From the NCBI GenBank assembly GCA_031256435.1, contig JAIRQO010000071.1, forward strand, positions 1 to 62,518: a stretch of 62,518 nucleotides of DNA, in the 5' to 3' direction. The translations under genes were made by a program, and so were the position numbers. A model generated the notes under the pieces. It was given only the letters and a program-made list of their open reading frames with translations, was not told the origin of the DNA and did no database searches. The stretch comes from Cellulomonadaceae bacterium. Its GTDB lineage: Bacteria > Actinomycetota > Actinomycetes > Actinomycetales > Cellulomonadaceae. Below, in pieces: positions 45,727-54,920 of this stretch (position 1 is its first letter; the number at the start of each line of letters is the position of its first letter).

Positions 45727-47652
45727 TTATACCTCGGTGCGGTCAAAGACGGGGGACATGCCGCGGGCGTACAGGATCTCGTCATTAGAGACGCCTGCCG
45801 GAACCATCGGCCACACAAAGGCGTCCGTGGCCACGCGGAAGTCCACCACTACGCAACGGTCATTGATCTCGTTGGCTTTGGTGATGGTGGCGTCCACATC
45901 CTCCAGCCTGTTGCAGCGCAGACCCACCGCTCCATAGGCTTCAGCGAGCTTGACAAAGTCCGGGATTTCCACAGACCCTTCGCCCGTGTGGAGGTCCGTG
46001 TTGGAGTACCGCTCGTTAAAGAACAGCGTCTGCCATTGGCGCACCATGCCGAGCACGGAGTTGTTAATGATGGCCACCTTGATGGGAATGTCATTGATGG
46101 CGCAGGTGGCGAGTTCCTGATTGGTCATCTGGAAGCACCCGTCCCCGTCAATGCACCATACGGTGGAATCCGGGCAGCCCACCTTGGCACCCATCGCGGC
46201 GGGAACGCCGTACCCCATGGTGCCCAGGCCACCCGAGTTGATCCACGTGCGCGGCTTCTCGTGAGGAATGAACTGGCTGGACCACATTTGGTGCTGGCCC
46301 ACGCCGGTGACCATGATGGCGTCCGGCCCGGACAGTGCGCCAATGCGCTCAATCACGTGTTGCGGGGCCACTTGCCCGTTGGTGGGCGTGCTGTAACCCA
46401 GCGGATAGGTTTTCCGCCACGAGTCAATCTGACGCCACCACGCGGTGAGATCGGCTTGGTTTCCTGCGGCAAACTCGGCCTTCAGTGCGGGTACCAGTTC
46501 TTGGAGTACCTCACGCGCATCCCCGACGATGGGGATGTCAACCCGCACGTTCTTGCCAATCTCCGCTGGGTCAATATCCGCATGGACCACCGTGGCGCGC
46601 GGAGCAAAGCTGGACAGCAACCCGGTGACGCGGTCATCAAACCGGGTGCCAATGGCCACAATGAGATCCGCCTTTTGCAGGGCAGCCACCGCGGCCACCG
46701 TGCCGTGCATGCCGGGCATACCGAGGTGTTGCGGGTGCGAATCCGGGAAACCTCCGCGGCCCATCAACGTGGTGGTGACGGGGGCTTGGCTGAGGTCCGC
46801 GAGCGCCCGCATTTCATCCCAGGCGCCGGAGCGCAGGATGCCTCCACCGGACACAATGATGGGACGCTTGGCCTTGGCCAGCAGCGCCGCCGCTTCCCGC
46901 ACCTGCTTGGAATGTGGCGTCGTGATGGGACGGTATCCCGGAAGATCCACGTCATCGGACCACGTGAAGGTGGTTTGCGCGGCCAGTGCGGACTTGGGAA
47001 TATCCACCACTACGGCTCCGGGGCGACCGGTAGAGGCAATGTGGAACGCCTCGGCAATGGTGCGGGGAATCTCAGCCGGGTCTTTGACCAGATACGAGTG
47101 CTTGGATACGGGCATGGTCATGCCCACAATGTCCGCCTCTTGGAAGGCGTCCGTCCCAATGACGGCAGCCCCCACCTGGCCGGTCACGGCCACCACGGGG
47201 ATGGAGTCCATATTGGCATCCGCAATGGCAGTCACCAAGTTGGCAGCGCCCGGGCCGGAGGTGGCAATCATTAGGCCCGTTTTCCCTGTGGCGTGGGCGT
47301 AACCGCTCGCGGCGTGACCTGCGCCTTGTTCGTGGCGGGTCAGGATGTGGCGGAGTTTCTGAGAGTCAAAGAGTGGGTCATAGGCTGGCAGGATGGTTCC
47401 GCCGGGAATCCCGAACGCCACCTCGGCGCCTACCTCTTCCAAGGACCGAATCAGCGATTGCGCACCGGTCATCACCTCGCCCGAAGGCGCCGGTACGTCC
47501 ACTGCGGCCACCGAGGACGTGGTCACCGCCGCCACCGATGCAGGGCTCACGGGAGCCGTATTCGTGGTGGGGACGCTGGACGTGGTGGGGGCAGGGGGTT
47601 GCGGCGATGCTGGTTGGGCAAGCGCCGCCGGGCTCGGATTCGCATGAGCCAT
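45727..47652 (-). CDS. ilvB: Acetolactate synthase large subunit
   Basis: 641 residues. ThDP enzyme: catalytic Glu in [13 protein letters not shown]-region motifs, and ThDP/Mg motif [12 protein letters not shown]. It condenses two pyruvates, or pyruvate with 2-oxobutyrate. The core starts at about residue 61; the first 60 residues are a Pro/Ala/Ser/Thr-rich extension ([16 protein letters not shown]) not expected for this enzyme. ATG at 47652 has AGGAG 7 nt upstream, so the extension is probably translated, but an internal ATG at codon 61 (47472) would give a normal-length protein. Confidence 0.95.
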   Translation of the reverse strand: MAHANPSPAALAQPASPQPPAPTTSSVPTTNTAPVSPASVAAVTTSSVAAVDVPAPSGEVMTGAQSLIRSLEEVGAEVAFGIPGGTILPAYDPLFDSQKLRHILTRHEQGAGHAASGYAHATGKTGLMIATSGPGAANLVTAIADANMDSIPVVAVTGQVGAAVIGTDAFQEADIVGMTMPVSKHSYLVKDPAEIPRTIAEAFHIASTGRPGAVVVDIPKSALAAQTTFTWSDDVDLPGYRPITTPHSKQVREAAALLAKAKRPIIVSGGGILRSGAWDEMRALADLSQAPVTTTLMGRGGFPDSHPQHLGMPGMHGTVAAVAALQKADLIVAIGTRFDDRVTGLLSSFAPRATVVHADIDPAEIGKNVRVDIPIVGDAREVLQELVPALKAEFAAGNQADLTAWWRQIDSWRKTYPLGYSTPTNGQVAPQHVIERIGALSGPDAIMVTGVGQHQMWSSQFIPHEKPRTWINSGGLGTMGYGVPAAMGAKVGCPDSTVWCIDGDGCFQMTNQELATCAINDIPIKVAIINNSVLGMVRQWQTLFFNERYSNTDLHTGEGSVEIPDFVKLAEAYGAVGLRCNRLEDVDATITKANEINDRCVVVDFRVATDAFVWPMVPAGVSNDEILYARGMSPVFDRTEV

Positions 47653-47803
47653 GAAGGGACTCCTCACGGGTTTGTCAGAGGTGTTGCGAGGGAACGCTAC
47701 TTGTCAGCCGAGGTATTCCTGAGTGTCCTGGCGCGGTTGCCCTCCATGGCGCGGGAGATTGTCGCGTTGTGGCGGGGGGCGAGGGGGTTGTCACTGCCCC
47801 AAC

Positions 47804-50410
47804 TCAGTCCCCCGCTGGAGCAGGTCCCACCGGCGTAGACCCCCCAGGAGTAGAACCCACCTGAGAAAAACCAACGGTACAGCCGCTCCAGATGGCGCCG
47901 AGAACCCGAGCCGCTGACACCCGCAGTTCAGCCTCGGTCACCGTGCCCGCTTTCACATCCGCCCGCAGGCGCCGCCGGTAACTCACTCCCCCAGGGCAGA
48001 GCAGGTCATTTCCTGCCGCAATAGCACTGCCGCATCCCCCCAGTCCAGGCGCAGTGGAATGCCAATCCGTCATGACAATGCCAGCAAATCCCCATTCCTC
48101 GCGCAAGACTGACGTACACAGATCCGCCGAGTTGGGCGTGTACACGCCATTGAGTTTGTTGTACGAGGTCATCACGCCCAGGGCGCCCGCCTCCACGGCT
48201 CGCCGGAAACCGCGCAGGTAGATTTCCCGCAGCGGGCGTTCATGAACGCGCGAGTCCGAGCGCATGCGGTTGGCCTCTTGGTTGTTGGCGGCAAAGTGTT
48301 TAAGCGTGACAAAGCAGCCGGGGTGGCTTTGGACGCCGCGCGTCACCGCCGCCGCCATCAGGCCCGTGAGGAGTGGGTCCTCGGAGAAATATTCAAAGTT
48401 CCGTCCGCACAGCGGATTGCGTTGGATGTTCATGCCCGGGGCAAGCAGGAACGCCACGCCGTATTCGGTCATCTCGGCGCCCATGGCCTCACCCACGCGC
48501 TCCACCATTTCCGGGTCCCAGGTCTGCGCAAGCGCGGTGCCCACGGGGAATGCCGTAGCAAATTGGTAGAGCGGTTCGCCGTCCTGAGGGCTGGCAAAGA
48601 ACAGGCGCTGAACAAAGCGCGGGAAGGCTTCCATGAAGCCAAACATGGCGTCCACCGGTTTGATGCTGCCGTTCTTCAACTCCACGCTGTGACGCACCAG
48701 CCTCAGCCCCGCCGGTCCGTCACAGAGCGCAATATTGGGCACGCCCCGGTCAATCAGCGCAGACGTGGTGTACGCCGCCGCGCCCGGCACCTGGTAGAAC
48801 GCGCCGGAATCGAATATCCCCGTGCCGCACAGGAGATCCACCAGTTCGTTGATGGTCAGGGTGTCCGCGAGCGCCGCAGCCCTGGCCGTGATCTCCGGGG
48901 AGAACGCCTGCGCGGGTTCGGCCGGGTGGTTGTGCGGGATGATATCCTGCGACGACAGTGCCAGCCGTTGTATTCCTGCGGGCAGGGATGCCGGTTGGCC
49001 GGGCGCAGGGGGTGCCATCTGGTTGAACGATTCTTTGACCGGGCAGATGGGAGCGCACCGCTCGGTGACGGTTTCCTGGTCCAGCGTGACTACGGCAACG
49101 GGCTGGGTATCCCGCGAGTGGTGGCCCAACCGCAGGATGTACTCACCCGCGTCCAGCACAAAGGTCGAGCGAGCCTCGTCATAGCGGGATAGGTCCATCA
49201 GGTCACAGGTCAGGGTCACGGTGGCGGACTGGCCGGGAGACAGGGGCGGGGTCTTTCCTAGCGCGGCGAGGTGCTGGAACTCGCGCGCCGGTGCGGGGTG
49301 CGGTGTGGGGTTGGTGGTGGCACTGGTGGTGTCAACGGCCTGGGGATCTGAACCTTGGGGAACCGAGACGTACGCCTGCACCACTTTCCGGGCAGGCTCC
49401 CCGGTGGCACCTGCGTGAGTCACGGTCACGGGTACGGACACCACACTGCCCTCGCGGGTGACCGTGCCAGCATCCAGGGTGAAGTCACTGTAGGTCAGGC
49501 CATATCCAAACGGATAACGGGGTTCCACGTCAAAGGAATCGAAGTACCGATACCCCACGTAGACGCCCTCGCGATACTCGTCGAACTCGGCATGGCCCCT
49601 CAGAGCGGAGTACTCCCGTGCGCGGGGCCAATCGTTGTAGCGCTTCGGCCAGGTGGCGGTGAGGCAACCCGACGGCGGCACGGCGCCGGTCAGCACGTTG
49701 GCGAATGCCGCGCCTCCTTCCATGCCTTGTTGGCAGAAGAAGAGGATGGCGTCAACGTTGATGCCCGCGCGGTCCAGTCCAGAGTGGTCCAGCGCACTGA
49801 GGTCCATGGCGGCGCCCGTGTTGATGACCAATACGGTGGTGGCGCAGGTGGCGGTGAGGACGCGCAGGTGCTCAATCTCCTCGGGACGCAACGTGAACTC
49901 GTGCGAATCAGGATCGCGATCCACAGCCTCCCCGGCTTGGCGCGCCAATACGTAGATGCCCAGGTCAGCTCCGTGGCACTCACTGGGATTGATGGGCCTG
50001 CCGGGCGGGTAGTGGAAGGTGCCGGCCACCAGGTTGATGAGCATGGACGGGCCGGGCTTCAGTAACCGCTTGGCTATGGCCCTGTTGGCCTCGGCCTTGG
50101 CTGCGGCGAGGTCCGCCTCATAGTCCCGGAGCCAGGTGCCCGTGGTGACCGTGAATCCAGCGTTGGTCAGGCCCTCTTCTACGGACACGGAACGGCGCTC
50201 GTTCACCTCTCCCGAGCCGGTCCCACCCTTGATGGTGGTGGCGGCTCCCGCCCCCAAGAGGGCCACAGATTGAGGCGCTACGGGAAGCGCGCCGTTGTTA
50301 GCCAGCAGGACCATGGAACCCTCGGCGGCCTCGCGAGCGAGCGCCCGGTGCCAGCGTTCCTGCTCGGTTTCTTCCGGTGAACGCCGGGCGCGTGTGCGCA
50401 GTAGGGTCAT
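47804..50410 (-). CDS. Glycoside hydrolase family 3 enzyme with swapped domain order
   Basis: 868 residues. The order is the reverse of most GH3 enzymes: the GH3 C-terminal-type domain comes first (AAEGSMVLLANNGALP, GMEGGAAFANVLTG), then a fibronectin-like domain (about 320-440), then the TIM-barrel domain with NIQRNPLCGRNFEYFSEDP, LKHFAANNQE and nucleophile Asp in IVMTDWHS. The same layout is known from some rumen beta-glucosidases. No signal peptide, so it probably acts on imported beta-glucosides. AGGAG lies 7 nt before the ATG; ilvB begins 151 bp downstream on the same strand. Confidence 0.9.
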   Translation of the reverse strand: MTLLRTRARRSPEETEQERWHRALAREAAEGSMVLLANNGALPVAPQSVALLGAGAATTIKGGTGSGEVNERRSVSVEEGLTNAGFTVTTGTWLRDYEADLAAAKAEANRAIAKRLLKPGPSMLINLVAGTFHYPPGRPINPSECHGADLGIYVLARQAGEAVDRDPDSHEFTLRPEEIEHLRVLTATCATTVLVINTGAAMDLSALDHSGLDRAGINVDAILFFCQQGMEGGAAFANVLTGAVPPSGCLTATWPKRYNDWPRAREYSALRGHAEFDEYREGVYVGYRYFDSFDVEPRYPFGYGLTYSDFTLDAGTVTREGSVVSVPVTVTHAGATGEPARKVVQAYVSVPQGSDPQAVDTTSATTNPTPHPAPAREFQHLAALGKTPPLSPGQSATVTLTCDLMDLSRYDEARSTFVLDAGEYILRLGHHSRDTQPVAVVTLDQETVTERCAPICPVKESFNQMAPPAPGQPASLPAGIQRLALSSQDIIPHNHPAEPAQAFSPEITARAAALADTLTINELVDLLCGTGIFDSGAFYQVPGAAAYTTSALIDRGVPNIALCDGPAGLRLVRHSVELKNGSIKPVDAMFGFMEAFPRFVQRLFFASPQDGEPLYQFATAFPVGTALAQTWDPEMVERVGEAMGAEMTEYGVAFLLAPGMNIQRNPLCGRNFEYFSEDPLLTGLMAAAVTRGVQSHPGCFVTLKHFAANNQEANRMRSDSRVHERPLREIYLRGFRRAVEAGALGVMTSYNKLNGVYTPNSADLCTSVLREEWGFAGIVMTDWHSTAPGLGGCGSAIAAGNDLLCPGGVSYRRRLRADVKAGTVTEAELRVSAARVLGAIWSGCTVGFSQVGSTPGGSTPVGPAPAGD

Positions 50411-50443
50411 GGGAGCGCTCCTGATTCGTCGCAGGTGAAGGTA

Positions 50444-50998
50444 CTACGGCTTGGGATAGACCAACTCAAACCGCTCACACACCACGGGCATGGTCGCGGA
50501 AAACTCCATGCCCAGAGGCGGCAGGGTGCGGCGCCAGTATCCCTCGTGCTCGGTGCGCCAAGACTCCAGCGTGCGGTCATCCTCGCCCTCCAAGTAAGCA
50601 AACTCGGCGTCCACCTCAATAAAAGGGGTCACGGTGACGTCCGTGGTGCGGATCAGGGCTTTGGGCTCGCCCGCGCCGTCCAGAATGATGGAAAGATCAT
50701 CCTTCTTGGGGAGAGGATCGCCCTCGGCAAACTCGCACAACGCGGTGGCTGTGGCGGTTTTGGTGCCGGCTAGGACCAGACTGAGGAGATCATCGGCAAG
50801 GTCCGGATTGTCACCGAACGCCCACGCCTCGGGCGGAATGGAGGCCGCCCAGCCGAGGCCCACCACGGATTGTGCATCGGCAATGCGCGACGAACTGCGT
50901 GACTCCTCCCAGAACGCCGTGATCCGCTGAGCCTGTTCTTCGTTGAGCGCATCCGGCTCATGGGCGTCCGGCTCGTTGGGGGTGACGTGGAAATCCAT
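50444..50998 (-). CDS. ASCH-domain protein
   Basis: 184 residues. The ASCH (RNA-binding, PUA-like) domain is seen as LVLAGTKTATATALCEF (GxKxxT motif), KKDDLSIILDGAGEPKALIRTTDV and an acidic E-rich end. Related proteins act as amidohydrolases on modified cytidines or bind RNA. CATGAT lies six bases upstream of the ATG. The gap to the sirtuin gene (189 bp) shows nothing convincing. Confidence 0.85.
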   Translation of the reverse strand: MDFHVTPNEPDAHEPDALNEEQAQRITAFWEESRSSSRIADAQSVVGLGWAASIPPEAWAFGDNPDLADDLLSLVLAGTKTATATALCEFAEGDPLPKKDDLSIILDGAGEPKALIRTTDVTVTPFIEVDAEFAYLEGEDDRTLESWRTEHEGYWRRTLPPLGMEFSATMPVVCERFELVYPKP

Positions 50999-51187
50999 GC
51001 TCGTATCATGGTGCAGGATGCGAGGCGAGTGGTGGGTACTCGCCGGGGGTGCGCGGGGTGCGCGGCTGTGGTGGTCCTGCGCGCGGCTGGGGTGGCGATG
51101 CGGCTGACTGCTGTGCTGGTGTTCTGTGCTGTGGTGGTGTGCGGCTCGCTGGGGATGGAGGCGCTCAAGCGTTGGGAGGGGCCGCGC

Positions 51188-52075
51188 TCATTCGTCGAGC
51201 AGTGAACGGATGTCCTCCATAGCGCGCCCGATGGGCTGGGTGATGACAATGTCGGCGCGATGATCCAGCGGGGTGGGGCTGGTGTTGATCAGGATGAGGG
51301 TGCTGCCGCGGAAAAAGTCCACCAGACCGGCTGCCGGGTAGACGGCCAGGGATGTGCCGCCCACAATCATGGTGTCCGCTGCCGCGATGGCCTGGGCGGA
51401 TGCTTCCATCACGCCCTCGGGAAGGGCCTCGCCGTAGAGGGTGACGTCCGGGCGGACCATGGAACCGCAGGCAGGGCATTGCGGGACAACGTGGTTCGGC
51501 TCGCGGCAGTTGGTGGGGTTGAGCGTCCATTCCAGGGTGTAGCGCTCGTGGCAGCGCGTGCAATATTGCCGCCAAATAGAACCGTGGAGTTCATGGACCG
51601 TGCGGGATCCCGCTGCTTGGTGGAGGCCGTCAATATTCTGCGTGATCACGGCGCTGAGGGGGCCGTTGCTTTCCCAGTTGGCGAGCGCCTGGTGGGCCGG
51701 ATTGGGGCGAGCGCTGAGGTGAACCAGGTTCTCCTTGTAATAGGTGAAGAAGAGTTCCGGGTTTTCTCCAGCGAAGGTCACGGAGAGCAGGTCCTCAGGG
51801 GAATGACCGTAGGTGTGTTCGGCGTGATACAAGCCGGCTTCCGAGCGGAAATCTGGGATTCCGGACTCCGTGGAAACCCCGGCTCCGCCAAAGAATACGG
51901 CGTTGCTGGATTGGCTGAGTACCTGGGCGGCGTTGCGAACCTGGAGTGATGGCTTGGTGGGACTGTCCTGGAGTGATGGCTCGGTTGTGGTGGGTTGGGT
52001 TGATGGCTCGGATGGGCCGGGGGCATGGCGTGGCGCTGGGGCGGTGGTGGGGACCTCCGGTGCATGCGTTGCCAT
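51188..52075 (-). CDS. cobB: NAD-dependent protein deacylase (sirtuin)
   Basis: About 295 residues. Sirtuin motifs GGAGVSTESGIPDFRS, TQNIDGLHQAAG, HELHGS (catalytic His) and the zinc site (CTRC...CPAC) are complete. It removes acyl groups from lysines with NAD. About 45 N-terminal residues before the core are Pro/Thr/Ser-rich and contain PSLQ twice. The gene is divergent from the large RNA locus that follows. Confidence 0.92.
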   Translation of the reverse strand: MATHAPEVPTTAPAPRHAPGPSEPSTQPTTTEPSLQDSPTKPSLQVRNAAQVLSQSSNAVFFGGAGVSTESGIPDFRSEAGLYHAEHTYGHSPEDLLSVTFAGENPELFFTYYKENLVHLSARPNPAHQALANWESNGPLSAVITQNIDGLHQAAGSRTVHELHGSIWRQYCTRCHERYTLEWTLNPTNCREPNHVVPQCPACGSMVRPDVTLYGEALPEGVMEASAQAIAAADTMIVGGTSLAVYPAAGLVDFFRGSTLILINTSPTPLDHRADIVITQPIGRAMEDIRSLLDE

Positions 52076-52197
52076 GTCCCCATCTTTCCCTATGCGGTTT
52101 GCGGGGCTGGGTGATGGAGATGCTCGCGCGCCAGCATGAGGTGACATGCGGTTTTGCTGAACTTGTCCGAGAGTGACGCAGATCACAGGCTCTCGAG

Positions 52198-52226
52198 TTG
52201 ACCTCCTGGGTGAAGAGGCGTAGTGT
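52198..52226 (+). promoter_or_regulatory. Promoter of the large non-coding RNA
   Basis: TTGACC (52198-52203), 17 bp, TAGTGT (52221-52226). Transcription would start near 52233. The palindromic arms GTTATC (52225-52230) and GATAAC (52252-52257) overlap the -10 and may be an operator, or part of the RNA if transcription starts earlier. Confidence 0.65.
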
Positions 52227-52312
52227 TATCACTTGTCACCCCGTAAGGGATGATAACCCGCAGTGCAGGTCAAGCGCTAGAAACGTAGACGTGTTCGAAT
52301 ACTGAAATCAAC

Positions 52313-52402
52313 GTGAAGTTGGAAACAACGACACAGCGAGGACAATGTGAAGCCGGAAACGGTCACACATTGACAACACTGTGAAACTGGAAACAGTGAC
52401 GC
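52313..52402 (+). repeat. Three 34-nt-spaced GAAA-tetraloop hairpins
   Basis: Hairpins at 52313, 52347 and 52381 share the plan GUG-AA-4 bp stem-GAAA-4 bp stem-(G/C)A-CRC. The stems differ (GUUG/CAAC, GCCG/CGGU, ACUG/CAGU) yet all pair. In the second, AAUGUG/CACAUU extends the outer helix. Confidence 0.75.
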
Positions 52403-52587
52403 AATGTGAACAGCATTCTGAGGGGGTGAAGGGAAACCGGAACTCCTGCTGAGGGTAGACCTACTTCACAGGAAAATCTCACGTGGTGAGGCCCAATGAA
52501 GTGAAGGTACGGGCGTTTGCGTTCGAGCCAACACTGAAGAAAGGCTGCTGAGGGAAGCGAAAGCAACCCAATGTTCCACACAAGAAA

Positions 52588-52779
52588 TTCCACCCGAAGT
52601 CCCCCAGCGTTAGAAGCGTAGGAGATTTCACACCGAAGTGTTCAAACGGTAGAATCGCAGGGCATTTCACCAGAAGTGTTCAAGCTTTGGAAGAGTAGAG
52701 CGCTTCACTAGAAGAGTTCAAACGGTAGAACCGCAGAACGCTTCGCCACGAGAACTCAAACGGTAGAACCGCAGGGAAC
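52588..52779 (+). repeat. Five tandem 38-39-nt units with a covarying hairpin
   Basis: Units 52588-52625, 52626-52664, 52665-52703, 52704-52741 and 52742-52779. Each contains a 4-bp stem with a three-base loop: CGUU/AGCG, CGGU/AUCG, CUUU/AGAG, CGGU/ACCG, CGGU/ACCG (loop AGA, GGA in the third). All substitutions keep pairing. Confidence 0.8.
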
Positions 52780-52801
52780 TCTGGTTAACAAAGCAATACG
52801 T

Positions 52802-52891
52802 CAGAAACGTAGGAGCCCGTAAAAAGGAACCAGATCACCAAGACTATTGCTGCTGAGAAACGTAGGGACCCGTAAAAAGGAACCAGATCAC
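52802..52891 (+). repeat. 37-nt direct duplication
   Basis: Copies at 52802-52838 and 52855-52891 share GAAACGTAGG and CCCGTAAAAAGGAACCAGAT and differ at about three positions; offset 53 nt. Confidence 0.85.
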
Positions 52892-53090
52892 AAACAGCAC
52901 AACTTCACATGATGCGGAACCTGTCACAGGGAACGGCATGATGGGAAGAACGTGAAGTGGGCCATCACAACGAGGTTCTGCAGGTCACGGCGTGAAAACC
53001 GGGATCGGCAAGATCTCACGGGGGAAACCTCGGCTGTGATGCACCATGTGGCACCAGGGCAACACCTGATGAGCACGTGAACAATTGATA

Positions 53091-53133
53091 GGCCCCTGGG
53101 GAAGCGCAAAAACGCCAACCCAGGGGCCTTTCT
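53091..53133 (+). terminator. Strong intrinsic terminator of the large RNA
   Basis: GGCCCCTGGG (53091-53100) pairs perfectly with CCCAGGGGCC (53119-53128) around an 18-base loop, followed by TTTCTCT on the plus strand. The minus strand lacks a T-run, so it serves the plus-strand RNA. Confidence 0.85.
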
Positions 53134-53207
53134 CTGTGTCCGGAGGCTTCTCCGCGTCCGGAGTTGCGGTTGGACGGAGTGTCGGTTGAGGGCTGCGACT
53201 GGGCGGG

Positions 53208-54836
53208 TTATTCCTTATTGCGACGATTGCGGCGGCGTGGTTCCACCTTGGGGATCACGGTGGTGATTTTGCCGATGCCGCCCTCGGTGGCGTCCGGGAT
53301 CACGGGTGCAGCCAGAGCCTCTTCTTCGTCGGCAGAGCGCATCTTCTTGACCATCCACGGTGAGAGCAGTGCCGTGATTCCGGCGAACACCAGTGTCACC
53401 GCACCGATTCCGCCAAAGAAGGGCGTGGGAGCCATCCCCTCGGTGAACTGCACCAACTGTGCCGTGATGGCTTGCCCGGTGGCCGAACACAGGAACCACA
53501 GCGCCATGGCTTGGGAACGGAACGCCACCGGCGCCAAGAGGGCGGTGGTGGCCAATCCCACGGGGGAAACAAACAGTTCACCAATCGTTTGGATCACGTA
53601 CACCAAACCCAACACCCAGGCTCCGGTTTGCGCATCATTGGTGGCCGTGACTCCTGCGGCTCCAGACATCGCAGCCAGGAAGAGGAAACTCAACGCCGCA
53701 AAGGCCAACCCAATAGCAAACTTGTAGGGCGCTGCGGGACGGTCCTTGGTTTTCAACCAGAGGGCAGCAAACACCGGTGTCAGCAGGATGATGAAAATGG
53801 AGTTCACGGACTGGAAGGATTCCGGAGTGAGGGTCATCCCTAGGAAACTCAACTCGGTGTTCTTGTTGGCGTAATCGGCTAGGGTGGTGGCCGCTTGCTC
53901 AAAGATCATGAAGAAGAGCATCGCGGCAACAAAGATGGGAATGTAGGCCAACAATCGTGATTTCTCGGGGTGTGTGACCTTGGGTGACCGGTACATCACT
54001 ACAAAGAAGGCAATGGGCGTGATGATGGCCACCAGGCTCATCATGTTCACCAGGGCTTGAATGCCAATCCCGTTGAAGATGGCAAAGATGAAGTACAGGG
54101 CAACAATTCCTGCCGCTACCAGCAGCACCATACGAATGATGGCGGGCCGTTCTTCCAGTTCAATGGGGTTGTTCACGTAGTCTCCGGCGCCCGCCAGGTG
54201 ATTGCGGGTGGCAAGGAAACTCACTAGAGCTATCGCCATGCCCACTGCGGCAACGGAGAATCCGGCGTGGTAGCCCCACCGCGCGCGCACCCATCCCACA
54301 ATGAGGGGTGACAGCAAAGCGCCCACATTGATACCCATGTAGAAAATGGAGAACGCGCTTTGACGGCGGGGGTCCGTTTTTTCATACAACTCGCCCACCA
54401 TGGAGGAGACGTTGGGTTTCAGCAGACCCGTTCCGAGTGCCACGCAGCAGATGCCGGCCCAAGAACCTGGAGCATAAGGCAAGGCGAGGAGAACGTGACC
54501 CAGGGCAATGACGCACCCACCCACAAACACGGACTTGTAGGCGCCGATCATCCTATCGGCAACCCAGCCTCCCACAATGCTGAGCAGGTAGACGGCTGTT
54601 CCGTACACGGAGACGATGGCCATGCCCAGCCCGTCCCCAATCCCGAGCCCGTGATTGGCCACGGTGTCCGTGATGAAGTACAGCAGGATGGCGCGCATCC
54701 CGTAGTAACTGAACCGCTCCCACATCTCGGTGGAGAACAGGTTCATTAAGCCAACGGGGTGCCCAAAGAATCGCTTGTCATGGATAAGCCGTTCGGCGGG
54801 TGTGTTGCCTTCGACGATGGGGGCCTGGGTGGTCAC
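53208..54836 (-). CDS. POT-family proton-dependent oligopeptide transporter
   Basis: 542 residues with 12-14 membrane helices. Peptide-transporter signatures include FFSTEMWERFSYYGMRAILL-type ExxER motif (TEMWERFSYYGMR), GGWVADRMIGAYKSVF, and FYMGINVGALLSPLIVGW. It imports di- and tripeptides with protons. The start is GTG with AGGGGA directly upstream. The C-terminus is Arg/Lys-rich (RRRNRRNKE). Confidence 0.93.
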   Translation of the reverse strand: MTTQAPIVEGNTPAERLIHDKRFFGHPVGLMNLFSTEMWERFSYYGMRAILLYFITDTVANHGLGIGDGLGMAIVSVYGTAVYLLSIVGGWVADRMIGAYKSVFVGGCVIALGHVLLALPYAPGSWAGICCVALGTGLLKPNVSSMVGELYEKTDPRRQSAFSIFYMGINVGALLSPLIVGWVRARWGYHAGFSVAAVGMAIALVSFLATRNHLAGAGDYVNNPIELEERPAIIRMVLLVAAGIVALYFIFAIFNGIGIQALVNMMSLVAIITPIAFFVVMYRSPKVTHPEKSRLLAYIPIFVAAMLFFMIFEQAATTLADYANKNTELSFLGMTLTPESFQSVNSIFIILLTPVFAALWLKTKDRPAAPYKFAIGLAFAALSFLFLAAMSGAAGVTATNDAQTGAWVLGLVYVIQTIGELFVSPVGLATTALLAPVAFRSQAMALWFLCSATGQAITAQLVQFTEGMAPTPFFGGIGAVTLVFAGITALLSPWMVKKMRSADEEEALAAPVIPDATEGGIGKITTVIPKVEPRRRNRRNKE

Positions 54837-54920
54837 TCCCCTATTGTCCCTGGCACGCGGGCGCCGCGCTCAGCCAGCGCCACAGTTCACCATGCACCAC
54901 GTTGCGACGAGGCAGCGGCC

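Larger units (their letters stand above)
52233..53133 (+). ncRNA. Large structured non-coding RNA, unassigned class (~900 nt)
   Basis: Between the sirtuin and POT genes lie about 1.1 kb with no credible protein gene and clearly lower GC. The plus strand has a promoter, a tail of strong intrinsic terminator (53091-53133), and dense repeat-built secondary structure. Three 34-nt GAAA-capped hairpins lie at 52313-52402, five 38-39-nt tandem units with a conserved short hairpin at 52588-52779, and a duplicated 37-nt block at 52802-52891. Stem bases change while pairing is kept, which argues for selection on RNA. Size and modular GNRA-rich build recall giant RNAs such as GOLLD, ROOL and OLE, but I cannot assign it to any. 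It is not tmRNA or RNase P RNA by the motifs I know. Confidence 0.72.

Noticed and set aside
45328-47274. Long plus-strand open frame opposite ilvN/ilvB
   Set aside because: His/Gly/Arg-rich antisense shadow of strongly supported genes.
50960-51205. Plus-strand 81-codon frame with one hydrophobic segment between ASCH and sirtuin genes
   Set aside because: It overlaps both neighbours on the opposite strand, has no ribosome site, and its Val/Cys/Arg-rich composition is typical of antisense reading of GC-rich DNA.
52363-53118. Short minus-strand reading frames of 60-76 codons in the RNA locus
   Set aside because: No ribosome sites, no recognisable domains, unusual composition, and they run across repeat units whose base pairing, not reading frame, is kept.
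52233-53133. RNase P RNA, tmRNA or rRNA identity for the large RNA
   Set aside because: None of the conserved core motifs I know for those RNAs are visible, and the tandem modules are foreign to them; a covariance search is still needed.
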